Origin: DASXMT01 sp035552655
GTDB lineage: Bacteria > Actinomycetota > Acidimicrobiia > Acidimicrobiales > RAAP-2
Length of the DNA stretch: 7,139 bases
Direction of reading: 5' to 3'
Assembly (NCBI GenBank): GCA_035552655.1
Contig: DASZLD010000249.1
Coordinates: 1-7,139 of the forward strand
Under the pieces are notes generated by a model. It was given only the letters and a program-made list of their open reading frames with translations, had not been told where the DNA came from and did no database searches. Position numbers and translations under genes: made by a program. Every line of letters starts with the position of its first letter. Within the stretch, counting starts at the first letter, position 1. Shown here piece by piece: positions 6,330 to 7,139 of the stretch.

Positions 6330-7133
6330 ATGGCATATCAACACCTGAAGGTGGAGCGGCACGGTCCAGTGGGCTGGCTCATAAACAACCGACCCGACCA
6401 GCTCAACGCCATGAACGCGGCCATGCGGGACGAGTTCGCAGATGCCTGGATCGAGCTGCGTGACGACCCTCAGGTTCGGGTCATCGTCCACACCGGCGAG
6501 GGCCGTGCCTTCCAGACCGGGGTGGACGTTGCCGAAATCGCCACCGACGGGCAGGGCATGCAGCGCTACCGGGATGGCCTCGAGGATCTCGACATCCATT
6601 TCACGGCGTGGCATCAGCGGGTCTGGAAACCGGTGATCACCGCGGTGAACGGCATCTGCGCGGGCGGCGGACTGCACTGGGTGGCCGATGCCGACATCGT
6701 GATCGCCGCCTCCGATGCCACGTTCTTCGATCCCCACGTCTCGGTCGGACAGGTGGTCGCCATCGAGGCCATCGGCCTGCTCCGCCGCATGCCGGCCGAA
6801 GCGGTCATGCGCATGGCCCTGGTCGGTCGCTACGAGCGGATGCCGGCAGCGCGAGCGCTCGAGCTCGGCATGATCAGCCAGATCGTGGATCCCCCCGGGG
6901 ACCTCCGGGAGGCGGCCCAGGAGCTGGCGGAGAAGATCGCCCGGAATTCACCTGCGGCCATGGCCGCGACGAAGCGGGCCCTGTGGGGTGCCTTTGAGCT
7001 CGGTCTGACCGACGCCTGCAAGGCGGGGGCCAAAGAACTGGTCTCCATGTGGGGTCATGCCGACCAGAGCGAGGGTCCTCTCGCCTTTGCTGAGAAGCGA
7101 GCGCCGAACTGGCTTCCACCCGAGCCGACCTGA
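6330..7133 (+). CDS. Crotonase-family protein (enoyl-CoA hydratase-like), His/His active site
   Basis: This is a 267-residue crotonase-fold protein of usual length, starting at ATG 6330 with AAGGA at 6322-6326 (only 3 bases of spacing). The fold handles acyl-CoA thioesters through an oxyanion hole, seen here as AFQTGVD (60-66) and NGICAGGG (107-114). The C-terminal EGPLAFAEKRAPNW (248-261) is the standard family ending. The two glutamates of classical hydratase (Glu144 and Glu164 in the rat enzyme) align with His116 in GGGLHW and His136 in FFDPH, with the 20-residue spacing kept. Simple enoyl-CoA hydration is therefore doubtful; hydrolysis, isomerisation, C-C bond cleavage or another CoA reaction is possible. 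It is the last gene of the apparent binding-protein operon, and an acyl-CoA synthetase gene lies upstream. The family is certain; the reaction is unknown. Confidence 0.93.
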   Translation: MAYQHLKVERHGPVGWLINNRPDQLNAMNAAMRDEFADAWIELRDDPQVRVIVHTGEGRAFQTGVDVAEIATDGQGMQRYRDGLEDLDIHFTAWHQRVWKPVITAVNGICAGGGLHWVADADIVIAASDATFFDPHVSVGQVVAIEAIGLLRRMPAEAVMRMALVGRYERMPAARALELGMISQIVDPPGDLREAAQELAEKIARNSPAAMAATKRALWGAFELGLTDACKAGAKELVSMWGHADQSEGPLAFAEKRAPNWLPPEPT

Positions 7134-7139
7134 GTCGGT
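7124..7139 (+). terminator. Possible hairpin at the crotonase stop codon (cut by window end)
   Basis: CCGAC at 7125-7129 pairs with GTCGG at 7134-7138 around a CTGA loop that contains most of the stop codon, with a G-U pair at 7124/7139. The stem may continue past the window edge. Its position resembles the hairpin at the P450 stop codon. It is short, so it is only a candidate terminator. Confidence 0.25.

Noticed and set aside
1..7139. CRISPR array, tRNA, rRNA, insertion sequence or attachment site
   Set aside because: No regularly spaced repeats, RNA-gene features, transposase motifs or terminal repeats were seen on either strand.

Overview
This is a GC-rich window (mid-60s percent G+C by eye) with six complete protein-coding genes, all on the + strand and closely packed. 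Strong Shine-Dalgarno sites, a GTG start, heavy third-position G/C use and the gene families (P450, KstR-like TetR regulator, FadD-type ligase, branched-chain-type binding proteins, crotonase) point to a soil or aquatic actinobacterium. An Acidimicrobiia- or Frankia-like lineage is a guess from the style of the proteins.

Layout. (1) 55-1245: a soluble bacterial cytochrome P450, closed by a 14-bp hairpin that starts inside its stop codon. (2) 1277-1413: a short control region with a perfect AGAACC-A-GGTTCT inverted repeat. (3) 1414-2061 and 2076-3794: a TetR-family regulator and, 14 bases downstream, an acyl-CoA synthetase, probably one transcript. (4) 3795-3983: a second control region. A candidate -35/-10 pair has a second copy of the same operator type between its elements, followed by a leader rich in palindromes. 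(5) 3984-5057 and 5060-6307: two type I (LivJ/AmiC-like) solute-binding proteins in tandem. The first has no signal peptide and the second has a clear Sec signal. (6) 6330-7133: a crotonase-fold protein in which both glutamates used by classical enoyl-CoA hydratase are histidines.

How the parts may work together (inference). The set reads as part of a pathway that oxidises a hydrophobic substrate (P450), activates an acid as a CoA thioester (ligase) and processes it in a beta-oxidation-like way (crotonase). One exported binding protein would capture an extracellular compound. The leaderless one may sense a compound in the cytosol, as AmiC does. The two matching operators suggest that the TetR protein represses both its own transcript and the binding-protein/crotonase transcript. 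Its N-terminus resembles the cholesterol regulator KstR, and the operator half-sites resemble KstR half-sites with one extra base in the spacer. The substrate cannot be read from the sequence; sterol, terpenoid or branched fatty acid are all possible. No permease, ATPase, ferredoxin or Mce genes lie in the window.

The points most worth a second look are the leaderless/exported binding-protein pair, the His/His crotonase, and the shared operator that ties the two transcripts together.
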